Shown: in pieces, positions 12,561 to 24,600 of the stretch
How positions within the stretch are numbered: the first letter of the stretch is position 1
Layout: every line of letters starts with the position of its first letter
Assembly (NCBI GenBank): GCA_008360955.1
Contig: LUCM01008166.1
Location: forward strand, 385,468 to 449,467
Length of the DNA stretch: 64,000 bases
Direction of reading: 5' to 3'
DNA from: Fasciolopsis buskii
Lineage: Eukaryota; Platyhelminthes; Trematoda; Plagiorchiida; Fasciolidae
Notes under the pieces: model-generated
The model's database searches: none
Seen by the model: only the letters and a program-made list of their open reading frames with translations
Told to the model about the DNA's origin: nothing
Translations under genes and position numbers: made by a program

Positions 12561-14170
12561 TGGCGCGGCTTTGGGTTTACCGGGCACTCCCCCTCTGACC
12601 AGTGCACTGCCATTTCAGGATCCTCTTGATGGGCCAAATCCCAAGCCTACTGCCAAGTTTTAAACTAACCTACCTTCGCCCTGTGACAGTCTCCATCGCC
12701 CCACATCTCTGGCTATCCCGTGCCCGGTGACCATTACCGGGACCAAAATACAAAACCCATCGAAAGCTACACCTTTGAGCAATTTACACAACCGACCTTT
12801 CCCTAATTACGCCGCTCAATTTACTGTCCAATCTCTTCCCCCCACAAATTTGTTACAAGTCTGTCTAAGAATAAATCTAGTGATGGCAAAGACACCCCAC
12901 CTTCGCGTATACCTGCTGCAAAAGTGGTGATCCCTTGACATCATCGCCTTTGATTGCAACCAGCACTGGTAGATCTGCATGAAACTCGGTCCCCTTCGCC
13001 CTACCAGCCACCCCGCAAACGTACTCATTTTAATCTACCAAATCTGGTACCCCAAGATAAAAGCACTGACGGTGTAGCCACGCAGATGATTGTCATCTCA
13101 CCGATGCCTTTTTAGGCTAATATCAACCGTTAGGCTTCTACCCCATCCCAGATACGCCCTCTAGCAATTCCTTGTCTTTCCGTCAAAGAACAGCATGGCA
13201 CCCAGCCAAAATCAGTTGAATTCCGCAGGAAGCATATAACAGCGACTATTCAACTAACCACGAAACCCCGCACCTCATTAGCAATCCTGTTAATCCAGTG
13301 AGTCAACCTGTTTGTACACCTCGACGGCCTGACACTCTCGGCACACTCAACTCGAGTGAGCCATCCCAGCATGAGCTCCGCCAAATGGGAAGGTCCACAA
13401 ACTCACGAAGGCCAATCAACCGCCGCCTGCAATCACGAGTCGATTAGCCCACTGGATTCATGCCTCCACCATCCTTCAGTAACAGAGTTGCCACATTCCA
13501 GTATGATACTAATGCCCCTCCATATTTAGGGTTTGCTGCTTATTCTCCCAACTTCCACCCACCTACCAGTCAACCCTATTGAGATGCATTTCCGCCACTC
13601 CAATGCCCTTTCCTACTCCTGCATGCCCAAAACCTCACCCTAGCAACCAGTATTCTCATAACTTTGCGCCATTTACCACTGGCTTCCCTTAGGCTACCTG
13701 GCAAACTTTAGATAACTGCATTTTGCTTTTTGAGCCTTAACGTATCACGAGATCCCTTTCGCAACCCACTCTGGCCCAGCGCTTAACCTAATTGCGTCAG
13801 TCAGAAAACACTGCTGTTCTGATTCCTGCGCATTCCAAAAGTACCGCCTATCCCAAAAATTCATGTGCACACCTGCCAACGGGCTTTTGCTCCGGCACTT
13901 TTCAAAGCCCTCTCTCCACCATCCCACTAGATTGCCAGTTCCACCGTAACGATGTCACAGTTCGGCCACCTAACACTGCCCCACCCCCACTGATACCACA
14001 TCCCCACACCGGCATGCTCTGACATCCGGCCAATCAACTCTTAAGCTTCTTCAATCACCTTGGTCTTCAACCCAGTATTCCCTTAAAAAAAGACGGTCCC
14101 TCGCCCGCCAGTGCACCTAACTCTACTGAATCTACTCCCTTATCGCAGATATGAACTGTTCCAGCCTCTA
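12560..14170 (+). other. C-rich linker of CR1-like copy 2
   Basis: The plus strand is strongly C-over-G biased and reads proline/serine/threonine-rich peptides in interrupted frames. One example is the stretch near 13270-13590 with NPVNPVSQPV and PPSFSN-VATFQ. It sits between the ORF1 core and the endonuclease, so it is probably the disordered C-terminal part of ORF1 plus the inter-ORF region. I see no independent gene in it. Confidence 0.45.
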
Positions 14171-14172
14171 GT

Positions 14173-14442
14173 GTGCCCCTTGATTATTTGACCATCACCA
14201 AATTCACTTCTTGGATATCACGTGAACTCAAATGTTCCAGTGAAAGTTCCCTACTCCTCCTGAACTCCCGCTCACTGACTCACAAAGCAAGGGAACTGAG
14301 ACTGTTAGCAGCTAAAAACTCTTACGGTACTATTTTGATAACAGAGATTTGGCTAACAGACCACCATATGCACCCACAATGCTGTCTCTTTCTATATGTC
14401 CACTCGTTGGGACGAAATCCCTGCCGCTCCGCAAACCCTTGA
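14173..14442 (+). pseudogene. CR1-like endonuclease N-terminus (copy 2)
   Basis: This frame contains LLLLNSRSLTHKARELRLL followed by YGTILITEIWLTDHHM. These are the opening N-RSL motif and the E-W/E-T-W metal-binding motif of the AP-type endonuclease in CR1-like elements. Most of the rest of the domain is missing or frameshifted before RT-linked sequence begins near 14.57 kb, so the endonuclease is internally deleted. Confidence 0.75.
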
Positions 14443-14572
14443 TTGGTCCAGCTTTCTTTTATCATCTTACCCGCAGAGAGCGGCAGACGACCTTTACGCG
14501 AAACTTGTTTTTATTTTTATTCTTCTGTCCACTCCAATCACTCGATATAAACCTAAAAAGCCTAGTAGGGTT

Positions 14573-15200
14573 TGTCAGCTACAGACGAAATTTTGAGGGC
14601 TCAAAAGATCTTCAATAAAACGGAAGATTTTCCGCTCTCAGTGCAGCTCAACCGCTTGCAACAAGAACTTCCTATGGAATCCGAACTAAGGTTAAAAAGG
14701 CAGGAAACACAAGCTGTTGGGTCGCCTAACCCAGCAAGCTTCTCACATTCTCAAAGGTCGCTCGCAGCCCAAATCGTCAACTATTCCGAACTTCATCATA
14801 TTTAATGGCTTACGCATTAAGTCCCCTGTAGACATCGCAGAGGCATTCAATACATATTTCTTGTTAACTCTCAATAATGACAATCGGACACACTCTGAAA
14901 TCCACCCCATGTTAACTTCGGTTAGATTATCCTCCATCTCCTTTGACGTTGCTGGCATCATCAGTGTGATGAAATATGCCAGGCCATCCCACAGATCTGC
15001 CCATGATGGCATCCCACCAGTCCTATTTCGCACTTCTGCTCCAGATCTTCGTCTACTTCACCTAAATGAAGCGATTTTGTTAGGGCTCGGAGACGTTTTG
15101 GTCCTTCCAAGAGAACAAATTCTAGGCGTTAGATTATCCTCCATCTTCTTCGACGTTGCCGGCATCATTAATGTGATGAAGTATGCCAGACAATAATGGC
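14573..15200 (+). pseudogene. CR1-like RT connector and fingers (copy 2)
   Basis: The frame 14717-15196 includes SIVNYSELH-like sequence, VDIAEAFNTYFLLTL (the A-F--YF connector motif) and DGIPPVLFRTSAPDL, the I-P--L motif of the RT fingers. The block containing VRLSSI-FDVAGII-VMKYAR then appears a second time, at 15127-15190, because of an internal tandem duplication. Reading continues out of frame after 15200. Confidence 0.75.
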
Positions 15201-15349
15201 ATCCCACCAGTCCTACTTCGCACCGCTGGTCCAGATTTTCCACTGCTCCTTCTAAATCCGTTCTCGCTCTCCGTGTCCGGCACTACTTTTCCGTCATAAT
15301 GGAAAATCTCCATTATTGTTCCACACCACAAAAATGGTTCCATGCATGA

Positions 15350-16040
15350 ACCTGAAAACTTTCGCCCCATTAACCACACTCCACTTCTATCCAGGTTTAT
15401 GGAAAAGGTTGTGAAAGAGCAACTGGTTAACTTCTTTACTACTCACAACCTTAACGCTCCCTCCAACACGGCTTTCTTGTGGGCCGATTCTGCCTCGCCT
15501 GTCAGTCTGAATTATTAAACTTGGTTAAACAAATTGCTGATTTCCACCGGTCAATGCTCATAAACTTACTGGACACGTCAAGAGCGTTTGATTGCATTTC
15601 CCGCTCTCGACTTCTGACTAAAATTAGAACTTATGGAATAATAAATCCCCTCTTATCTTGGCTATCATCCTACCCTTCCGATCGCTTTCAAGTAGACAAT
15701 ATTAACCGTTGTTTTTCTCAGCCCTGTGCTATTACCAGTGTGCCCATTCATGGGAGCGTCCTAGGCCCTCTTCTATTCCTGCTATGCGGTAATGATATCT
15801 TTAGTTATTCGTCATGGCACAGCATTCCTGGTTGACGATGACATTAAAATAGTCTACTCTTTTGAGGCTGCCTCATTTAGCAGCACTCTTGCATTTATCA
15901 ATGAAGACCCAGAATCTGTTGACAACTGGTGGTTTATGGAGTTCTTTGCTGACAGTTCTCTGATAACATATAAATACTATTTTCCTCCTGGGTGCTCTCT
16001 CTATAAACGGCATGCCAATTCTTGTATCACGCACAGCTAA
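15350..16040 (+). pseudogene. CR1-like RT palm (copy 2)
   Basis: Near 15350-15480 the frame reads FRPINHTPLLSRFMEKV, the N-R-I finger motif. The frame 15479-15835 then contains LINLLDTSRAFDCISRSRL (motif A, with D--RAFD) and INPLLSWLSSY, followed by HGSVLGPLLFLL (motif B). After one frame change the catalytic box reads FLVDDDIKIVYSFE near 15830-15870, where YADD has become VDDD. The domain order is intact but at least two frameshifts are needed to read it. Confidence 0.8.
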
Positions 16041-16681
16041 GGACTTATGGTTACGATACTCCTGCTCTTTCAACTTCCACAAGCAGGCCCACTATCAGAC
16101 CGCTATAGCTAAGAGAACCGCCACAATGACCTTAAGGGCATTCCGCACCCAAGAATGCAGAATTATCAACTTCAAGTCCCATCTGGAGTACTGCCCGATT
16201 ATCTTTACGCATACGCGTAAAGTCGATCGAATTGCAATCGAGAATGTGCAGCGTGCATCCATTAGAAATCTCCTAGGTCATTCATCTGTCTTAAACTACG
16301 GGGCCAGATGCGAGCTTCTTGGACTTGAACCATTTTGGCTTCGTCGAGTTAAGTTAAACCTTGCATTTCTTTTTATTCTTTGCCATAATAATGTCCACTC
16401 TATTACAAACGTCACACGCGACGCTGGTAGTCCCCCTTATCCATTTCGCAGTATATACTACTCGTTAAGAATACCCTTGACTCGACTATCGATCAGGGCT
16501 AAATTCTTCACAGTTGCTTACTCTAAACTGTGAAACAAACTCCCTATTTCCCTGCGGTCGTGCCCAAATTTGGCCCAGTTCAAAGCCCAGTTGGCAAAGT
16601 TACTGGATGTCCAGTTCTTAATTAATCTGACACCAGCCAACATTGAACTAGACGAGGCTCACGAACTTTGGGTAGGATTTT
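16012..16681 (+). pseudogene. CR1-like ORF2 C-terminal domain (copy 2)
   Basis: This piece gives 173 open codons (to 16533) and, past one in-frame stop at 16531, continues as NKLPISLRSCPNLAQFKAQL to a final stop near 16681. Motifs are HLEYCPIIF, KVDRIAIENVQRASIRNLLG and CELLGLEPFWLRRV, the hallmark thumb/C-terminal region shared with copies 1 and 3. The tail after W-NKLP is lost in copy 1. Confidence 0.8.
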
Positions 16682-17380
16682 AGTTGGTGACCGAATCTTT
16701 GTTGAGATCGCCACCTGGGATTCCTGACGTTCTGCCTGGTTTTCCCCACTTCCATTCGATTACCGCATTAACACCGTTTGTCATTTCTTCAGCTTAACGT
16801 TTCCGGCCATTAGATAACGCTCCTAACGTTTGGGGACTCCGGTCATATATCGAGATAATGACGAAACTTCCACGTTGAAAATTCGCTCCTGTGAAGCTAA
16901 AAAACAATTGTTATGGAAATGGAATGAGTTTTGATGTGCATTTTTCGGAAATGATGAAAATGGTAATCTCGTGAACCTGATCATTGTTTATTTGGACGAT
17001 TTCGGGTATAAATACATGTTGAACCGAAAACCACGTCAGTTGTGCTCTCATGGCTGCCGTGGCTGTTCGTGCGGACGCGACTGCTGCTCATGTAGATGAC
17101 TCGGAAATGTTTAGCCGCTACGTTCGCTGCTTTTATGCTAGCTTTTCGATTTTGAATGTGATTTTAGGGTTTTCAGCATAGGACGCTGACGTCGTTTTAT
17201 AAATAATACAGTGTCAGCTCCGGAAATTGGCTCCGAGAGCATCCACGATCTCTTCCCCCTTCTTTTCTTTACTATCGGATCAAGTACTGCTGTATACAAA
17301 ACGTCGCAGAAATCAAAGTGGTCGTCGGTAAGTCTGTTATCTTTTTAAGTTTTATGCATTTTCAGATTTACAAATTTTAA

Positions 17381-18087
17381 CTGCCCGGCATTCGTTACTG
17401 CGAAGCGATGTTAGCAGACGCGACCCGCCAGCTTAACTGCGGTGGGTACGCTCTCTGGCATGCGATGATAGACGATAGTGGGTTGGGTCGGTCAGTGTTT
17501 TATGCTCTGTTCCCTAACAAAAGCTCCGCAAGATACTGCAGGGCGATAGCAGCCATGAAGGATATGTTGCCAGCGACGGGTAAGGTTAGGGCGATAATCG
17601 TCGACCGCAGCTCGGCGCAGTTGAACGCGTTTCAAGCTGCATACCCGGAAGCTGATGTGATACTTTGTCGGTTTCATGTCCTCATGAACCGCAGAAATTC
17701 AAGGAACCCAGGCAGTCGGGGCCACCGCCTTCACCAATCACGCAGGACCTACGCGGCGTCTGCAGACTGGACCAGCCCGTGGTGGATTTGGACGACAACC
17801 GAATGGGTTCAATGCGACGTATGCCAACGTTGGATTCACTCGCATTGGGCCAACTACCTGGGCCAACTACCTGGGCCAACTACCAAGATTTCTGCATCTG
17901 TGTGCATTGTCTATCAACAAAAAATAAGCAGTATTATTACTAATAATCACTATGTCCATTTCAGGTAGACCTGAAGAGCCGAAGACCACGCAGAACGGAC
18001 GAAGAGAATAAAGGGGACCCCGGAGGCCCACGGAAGACGACGGAGGCGCAGGGAACAAGGACCGCGGGAGAGACGGGATTGACTTGA
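17381..18087 (+). pseudogene. Mutator-type (MULE/ZSWIM-like) transposase relic with PHD finger
   Basis: The frame from 17408 reads part of a MULE-type DDE transposase. MLADATRQLNCGGYAL matches the D-T---N-y-y-L strand. After it come GLGRSVFYALF and IIVDRSSAQLNAF, the second D strand, then YPEADVILCRFHVL, the -FP-A---LC-FH- block typical of ZSWIM/FLYWCH-type MULEs. Spread over frames at about 17745-17925 is a PHD-finger signature: C then WVQCDVCQRWIHSH, then FCICVHC. A 13-bp unit repeated three times at 17846-17884 shifts the frame within it. A good acceptor (tgtccatttcag) at 17964 precedes a basic tail with KSRRPRRT ending at 18087. Another splice pair (donor 17328, acceptor 17365, 38 bp apart) precedes it. 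DDE transposases move DNA by cut-and-paste; this copy is broken. Confidence 0.6.
17846..17884. repeat. 13-bp unit repeated three times
   Basis: The unit tgggccaactacc occurs three times head-to-tail without mismatch. Thirteen is not a multiple of three, so each unit changes the reading frame inside the PHD-like segment. A slippage origin is likely. Confidence 0.9.
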
Positions 18088-18479
18088 ACGGCACTACAGC
18101 TCCCTTTGGGGCCACAGTTATCTGATTACCAGCACCGATTTCCAAAATCGGTTATTTCTATTATGAGTTCATTGTTTCTTTGGGTTTTTGGTACGTGAGT
18201 CTTCTTTCATGCGCGCAACAAAGCTTTGGGTTTTCGTGCTCATTCGTTTAGCAGTAGTGAAATTAGCCCACTATACGCATGCAAATGTTAGCAGTGTATG
18301 CTGAGGCAGACATAGGCTTGCGTTGGTCTGGAGATGCTTATAGGTGTAGTTAGCCATATATACCTGACTAAATACAGACATGGCCCGGGGCTGCCACAGG
18401 AGGCGTACGTTTTTCCGTCGGACATGTAATGTTAGTAAAACTACCTTACGGGGCAAATTACAATAAATGCATATATGGT

Positions 18480-19070
18480 ACGACTAAAGGGTTAATGGAT
18501 ATGTGCATATATTTTTAGACTAGGAAGTCATTGCATGTGTTGACAATAATTGCTATACCGAGATATGTATATATAGCCTTCCTACATGGGGCAACAAATG
18601 TTTATGAACATTTATTTATTACGTAATTTGTACATATCGATGCAACAACGTATTTCATATACATGTATGGGGGAAACATACATAGCTGCATATATGAACA
18701 TTTATATATATACATATCAACACAAGTTCATATGCGTATGCGTCTACTGTACATATATACTTATATGGATTTATTACGTTCCGCCATCTAAATGTCCAAA
18801 TTATATACTTATAGGTGCACATCCATTTATTTATACATATTTATGTTTCTATATGTATATATAGACAGATATACATATGCACACATACAAATGCACATTT
18901 TTACCACTTTAAATCGATTTATGTGGTAGCTAAACGCATAAACTCGATAAACTAAATTCATGTGACGATTATGGAGGAAATATGTATATAAAAACCACAT
19001 CACCCTGGTGCACACGTATACTTACATGTATATATGCATATATATATAAATTATACATAGGTAGACATCT
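18480..19070. repeat. AT-rich low-complexity block
   Basis: The stretch is dominated by variations on tatatgtata, tacatat and tatttat with short internal near-repeats. Several tyrosine/isoleucine-rich open frames on both strands (18586-18864, 18827-19015, 18982-19197) are artefacts of this composition. It is probably a decayed microsatellite cluster. Confidence 0.75.
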
Positions 19071-20660
19071 TTGCAATCCCAGGGCAAACAGATATTTATA
19101 TGCATCTTCATTTTCTCAGCCACTAACGAAAATACGCAATACGAAAAGGTCATTTTCACTATCACAGTCAATACTTTTTACGAGCATGGCATGCTAAATA
19201 GACGTATTTTATTTTTCGGTACAAAATAACGTCAATATTTTCCTCCTAGCTTCGCTCTTTCTGATTCATCATCTTTTCACCACGTTGTAAACTGATACCA
19301 GCTGACATTTAACACCAACTGTTACCAGTTATCGCAGGATGGACAGTTGGTAAGTCTCGGTTATCGCGGGTGGATTAGTTCCGTTCAACGGTTTTAATGC
19401 CCGCAAAAACATGGCCGTTTCGCGGGAGTGGATGTTTCGTAAGTAACATATATCGATATCCACCGTTCAGCCCAGTCCATGTTGTGCGCCAGCAATGAGC
19501 ACATTTAGTGCACTTAAACCAGAAATGACTCGTAGTCCGCTGCTTGCAAACAGTCCCAGGAAAATCCTTCTGATCTTGAAAAATCAGTTTTCTATTTTTT
19601 TGCCTTTTCATTGGCGTACCTGTACTTTTCCCATTGCATTGCGTCATCTAATTTCACTTTCCAGTGAGCTTCTGCAATAACTCAAATTGCTCCCACCCCT
19701 TATCCCTGTGCATCATCGTTGTAAAATTTTGATCTTGCCTCTCGCAAATCGAGAAATATACATTATTATTATTATTAATAAACGATATCCAGTGTGAATG
19801 TGCTTTTTTGTCTGTAGACGGCGTGAATGTTGTTAACCCCGTACACATGCATGAATTAGTTATCTTTTTGTTGATGAAGACTGGCTAGGTTTGCGAGCTT
19901 TAAACGTCTGACTATTCGGCTTGTAAAATTTCCGATGTACCTCATCATTTTGTGTTCTGTCGGCAACACCGTTGCTGTCATACAAAGCAACTGGCTGACA
20001 GAGAACCAAAGCGTGAAATGGCCAAAGTCGAAAACATTCGCTGCTTATCAGTGAATGTCGCTAAACGAAGACTACGCATGGAATCCCATAGCCTCTTGTG
20101 ATTTCACAGAATTTTATCACTGCAGTAAGAACAATGTTAGTAGTCATTTTTGTGGATAACCCTGGACTTCCAGAACTCATTCTTGTCACAATCCGGCCGA
20201 GGAACAACTTCCATTGGTCATTGGGCTCAGACACGTTTCTTGCAAATGCATCCTACCCGAAAGATGCACATCATCAGTTCTCCAAATGAACTTTCAAAAT
20301 CCCATCTGACGCCCATCGGGCGACAGTTCACAGAAGCGGCCTTCGGCGCAGAAACCCCGAGACGAGTCTCATGAAAGATCCCCAAAATTCACCGGGGTAA
20401 TTTTTTACCACCGCGTGTCCATATGAATTTGCATCCCACCGTTCGCTTTGTCCAACTGGACAATTGTGTCAGCAAACAGCTGTTGCCAATTAATGGCAGA
20501 GTCCGTATCAACTTCCGGGCAAGATTCATCTCATCATATAGTGATTTTCATCAGGCTTCCGGCAGTGTTCATACGTCTACTCTGGAGGCATTGTGACCTA
20601 TTACTTTGGTCATGCACAAGGTAACAGAACTGGTCTAAACTATATTTTTTGCTAACGACT
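19070..20660. other. no recognised gene
   Basis: Short frames on both strands only. The minus frame 19375-19647 has a few cysteines (CTKCAHC) but no family that I can name. A short ATT/AAT run occurs near 19760-19785. Confidence 0.4.
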
Positions 20661-20663
20661 TAG

Positions 20664-20826
20664 ACAGAATTTTATCGGCATTAAATAAACCCAGAGTCAA
20701 CCAGGCGTATATCACTCGCCGCTTGGATGTACAGCGTATGGTCGATGAAGTTGCTCGTTACCAGCCAACCAGAGCCTTTGACCTATATGGCCTGGCCAGC
20801 CTCAAAAAAGCAACTTCAATGCAAAG
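20664..20826 (+). CDS. exon-like segment, unrecognised protein
   Basis: One frame is open from an acceptor-like site (tttttgctaacgacttag, ending 20663) to a donor-like site (ag then gtaggt, from 20827). It encodes about 54 residues: RILSALNKPRVNQAYITRR, then LDVQRMVDEVARYQPTRAF, then DLYGLASLKKATSMQ. Charged and hydrophobic residues alternate helically, and the composition is far more protein-like than the flanks. The segment has no start or stop, entering and leaving in the same phase (phase 2 ends, symmetric). I do not recognise the family and could not find neighbouring exons with matching phase, so it may be an isolated internal exon, a TE exon or a pseudogene. Confidence 0.35.
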
Positions 20827-20829
20827 GTA

Positions 20830-23800
20830 GGTTACCCGTGACTTTCGTTAAAATTCCAGGTCCATGCACTGAGGCGTCGTGAGGTCAGAGGCGTAGGCCC
20901 ACGGTGCGCAGAATTCTGACTGCGACCATTGGTGAAGACCTCGATATGCAGTGTATGTGGCACAAAACTGGTGGGAACCGGCTGATCCACCCATCGATTT
21001 GTAACAGCTTTTATTTGTATATCGGTCCAGTAACTTTCACTTACTGACTAAGAGGTGCTGCGAAATCAACAATGGCATCTCAGGAACATTCGGTCCTGGA
21101 TAATGAACCGATATTCAAGCATTGGTTCAAGGATGCGCACGACCGAGGTTGCGTGCGAAGAGCATCGAGGTACTCCTATTGCCTTGTACTATGAATTCGT
21201 TCGACTCAAATCATGTGCATTTTATTGTTCTTCGCATGTGATTGCTTTCCTACTATCATATTTTTACTCCTCGCCAGTTTAGTTAGTTAAATTAAACAGC
21301 CTGCAGTGTGAAATTTGCATAAACCAACTGTTTCATTCATTCTCTTCCAGGCCTCGGAGGGGAAATTTTGAATGTACATAGTGCACTAGAAACCAGATTT
21401 GCTTTTTCATCTTTCGTAGTAATTTTTATATGCCTTCCTTTTGTGTTCTCTGTTGTTCGGACACTGTTCTGATCGGTAGGACTCGTCGTAAATCGCTGGG
21501 CACGAATATGCCGGGCTTCTGAACTTTCCTCAGAAAAGGGTTTGCAGGATGTGCGTTGCTTACTTAGAAATGCTCAGCAATTTACTCTATGCGGTGATAT
21601 TTATGCGTCCAAGCTTTATGAGAGTTAAAAATCGTTAATCGGTAGGGGAGCGAAAGGGAAGTTAACGGGTATGCCAATTGTCCTTCGCCAAGCATTTGCC
21701 TAACCGCTACCGGATGAAGTCTGCAACTGCTATCCCGAACTTGAGAAGCCTACTTTTGGGCGAAGCGCGATGTAAATGGCTGATCGAATTCATCCAAACC
21801 AATGCTTCAGCGTTTGATAGTTACAACCGGCATGGCGCAAAAATCTTCTGCGACTGATCTTCCCTCAAAAATTCCCCCGTCAGTCAAATTCGGGGTCAAT
21901 TTTGCGAGCTCTCCAAACAAGTTTTCAGCTCCTTTCCGTCCCGCCATATCAAGTCAAGGCCCGAAATATCAAGCATACGTCAATAATATCCCTGGCTTCT
22001 CCTTGACAATATAGCCTTAAGCATGATGATCTCTACCTCCAGTCTACTATGTCCGAGGCAGTAAAACTTTTGACTTTCCTCAGGAATTTGCTGCCCGGGA
22101 CGCTTTTTGAAATTCGGCAGTCCTACTCTAGTGAGTCAAAATGTGATTAAGCGGCAGGAACGCGGTAATTCATCCGTGCATATGACTTGCAATCTATTCG
22201 ACTTGCCCCACAATAATATTCAGTTTAAAATGGTTCTGTCTTCCGAATTCTGGCTTTCTTTGTCCTCCAAGTATGCTATTTATCCGATATTAAATCCGGA
22301 AGTTTATGTTTACAGCCATCGGTTTTCATGCAGTCAGCATCACCAAAAATGAACTGGGGTTGACGAAACTGGGAGATCTAACGCACTTGACGGATTCAAA
22401 GCTGTCTAAATTCCGTCAGACTATTTTCGAGTTACTTCCTGGCGAGTTTGCACTTGTGATCTTTCACTGGGAGCAGCGAACGGCCCTCGTTCTAATTTGG
22501 TGAATTTAAGTATAGTTACCTTCCATTTGGGCAGTGGGCATCCAAATTCAAACCCAAATCCAGAAGCAACTGGTTTGCAACTTCCGGGATAATTCATTAT
22601 AAATTTATTCGATACAAAAGTATAAATAAGCCACAAATATGCGACCGCAAAAATTCAAATTGAAATCAAATTTCACTGAAAAGAAATTCCCACGCCATTC
22701 ATGTGGGTCCTAAAATTGTGAGTGTGAAAATCGCGCGCTGTGTGTGAACAAGTAATCTTTTAAGTTAACAAAATCATACATAGGATAAGGCACCAAATTC
22801 ACTTGTACAGCAGTAACCTAATCAATTATGATAAAAGTATTTTTCTGAGGACATTTATTAGCCATCTGCTACGCCTACCTAAGTGTTCGATGAAAGGCCA
22901 TCCCCAAAAAAGAGCACCCTTATTTTTCGCCTCGTTCTTGTTCGCATGCGGGCGTTTCTCTCCTTGCCCATATTCTAGTCACTCCGTCTACTCTGAAACA
23001 CAAATTAACATAATACCTGAAAAGTCTCGTAATTTAGTTTATTGAGTAGGACCACATTGCATCAATAAATTTCTTATCCCGCCTTTTCAATTTCCTTGCT
23101 CCTAGAAGTTTCACTGAGAACCTTCAGGGTTTTTCTCAACCAACCATTTCTTTGTTTAACTTCTTCCACTTTCATTTGCAAACTGAAAGTCATCGAATTG
23201 TAGCCTTGCAGGTTTTCCTTTTCTCTTTCCTGAGCTCGCAACTAGCCACGAACTGTTTGATCGTTTCCGTTGTCTTCTTACACTCTTAGACAACATTTAT
23301 TGCGCGCTCTGCTGACGACCCCACCTGCTTTTCGGCAATAGTTGCTTTTCTTAGTTATTGTCACTTGCCCGAATCAGTCGATTTCTCTCTGCGATTGTTG
23401 CGCTCTTCCCACCGGTTGATTGCATATCGTATTAGCTTCACGATCACCTGAATATTAATGACACTACAATTACTATGACCATATGCCTTCATAAATAGCA
23501 TTTTTCTCATGTTTTCCCCTCCCTTTGTATGCCAAACGTGTATCACTTCATTCTTAATTTTGCGTGGCGATTTATTCTTGCTCACTGCCTACTGGACCAC
23601 GAAACAACAAAGGCGATAGTAGGCACATAGTAACGATGGATAGATATCGGGATATCAATCCGAAAAATTGCTATTTCTTTGTACAGTCACGGGTTTTATT
23701 TGCCAAACATTACTGAGTTAATTTTGCCAAAACAGCTATTGAGGTATGCATATTGGGTGACGCAAACGACCCTAAGGTTTTGCTGCTGGTGTTTGATTTT

Positions 23801-24430
23801 CTGTACATGGGTCGTTATCATAATATAAATGTCACAAGAGTGATTCCAACGTTTTCCTAGCACTGAAAGACAGTATTCTTTACTTGCCTTATCCGAAAGC
23901 CTTTAAATGGATCTATGGGTATGCCCCAGCTGTCAGGGTAGACCCTATTTCTGTCTCCCTGATATAACGCTTGGGCTCATGAATATAGTCCAGTGAATTT
24001 CAGTGGACTCCGAACAAATTTTCTTTCCTCTGGTGGTCGCTTAAGGCCATTTTTGGGGCTGAGAACTGTCTCCTGTAAAATTGCAGCTTGAAAAACTAAA
24101 TCATATAAATAATAATGTGCATATTTTCGATTTCAGAGAAACCTGCGCAGAACAAGATCCAACTTGTACAAGGATGACGAAGTGGAAACACAGAAAACTG
24201 AAATTAGTAATGAAATTTGTTCGTGCTCCTGCGATCGGAATCTGTTAGATAGGAGCTTTCCTATTTAAAAATAATTCTGGGTAATCTCTCGCTAGGATTA
24301 TATAAGACGGTGGACTGCGAGCATTTTATGTGTAGATGCACCAAAGAGGCGTACCACAGTCGCAAAATCCAGCTGGAAAGCGGTGTCAGGAGTCGCTACG
24401 TGGCCAGGTTCGTTGAAAATTGAGGGGTTT
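20830..24430. other. no recognised gene
   Basis: No domain seen. Frames at 21802-22014, 22107-22352 and 22306-22503 (plus) and 22421-22636 (minus) lack motifs. The minus strand at about 23060-23585 reads a lysine/glutamate-rich, possibly coiled-coil sequence in broken frames (best piece 23361-23585, 74 codons). It could be a relic of an ORF1-type protein but cannot be assigned. Confidence 0.35.
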
Positions 24431-24439
24431 ATTTGATGA

Positions 24440-24600
24440 ACAGAAAAAATGAACTAAGATAATGATTAATGTGGATGTGATAACGGTATGCAGACAAGTC
24501 GAAATTAGACTGGATGTCATATAAAGTGGATAAAGTACTGAAAATTAACATCATTAAATAATTAATATAATGCTGAAGATGAAGTAGCAAGAAACATTCA
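24440..24600. repeat. partial third copy of the 1-kb repeat
   Basis: The run ggatgtgataacgg followed by at-gaga/cagacaagtcgaaat-agactg and tataaa-t-gaaaatt matches 2405-2490 of copy A in order and direction. Only the first 150 bp or so of the repeat can be followed. Confidence 0.5.

Larger units (their letters stand above)
11683..16681 (+). mobile_element. CR1-like non-LTR retrotransposon, copy 2 (decayed)
   Basis: A second copy of the family at 5.4-9.1 kb, in the opposite orientation and longer. Order on the plus strand: pyrimidine-rich leader, ORF1 remnants (about 11990-12560), a long proline- and serine-rich C-rich stretch (12560-14150), endonuclease (14173-14442), RT (14573-16040), and a C-terminal domain ending at 16681. 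Multiple stops and frameshifts break both ORFs. It contains an internal duplication of about 200 bp at 14.92-15.24 kb. The left boundary is uncertain; 11590-11930 is already compositionally like the element. Confidence 0.85.

Noticed and set aside
18586..19197. Tyrosine/isoleucine-rich ORFs on both strands
   Set aside because: Product of AT-rich low-complexity sequence.
22306..22503. 65-codon frame ending in FALVIFHWEQRTALVLIW as a small gene
   Set aside because: No homology recognised and no promoter or splice support.
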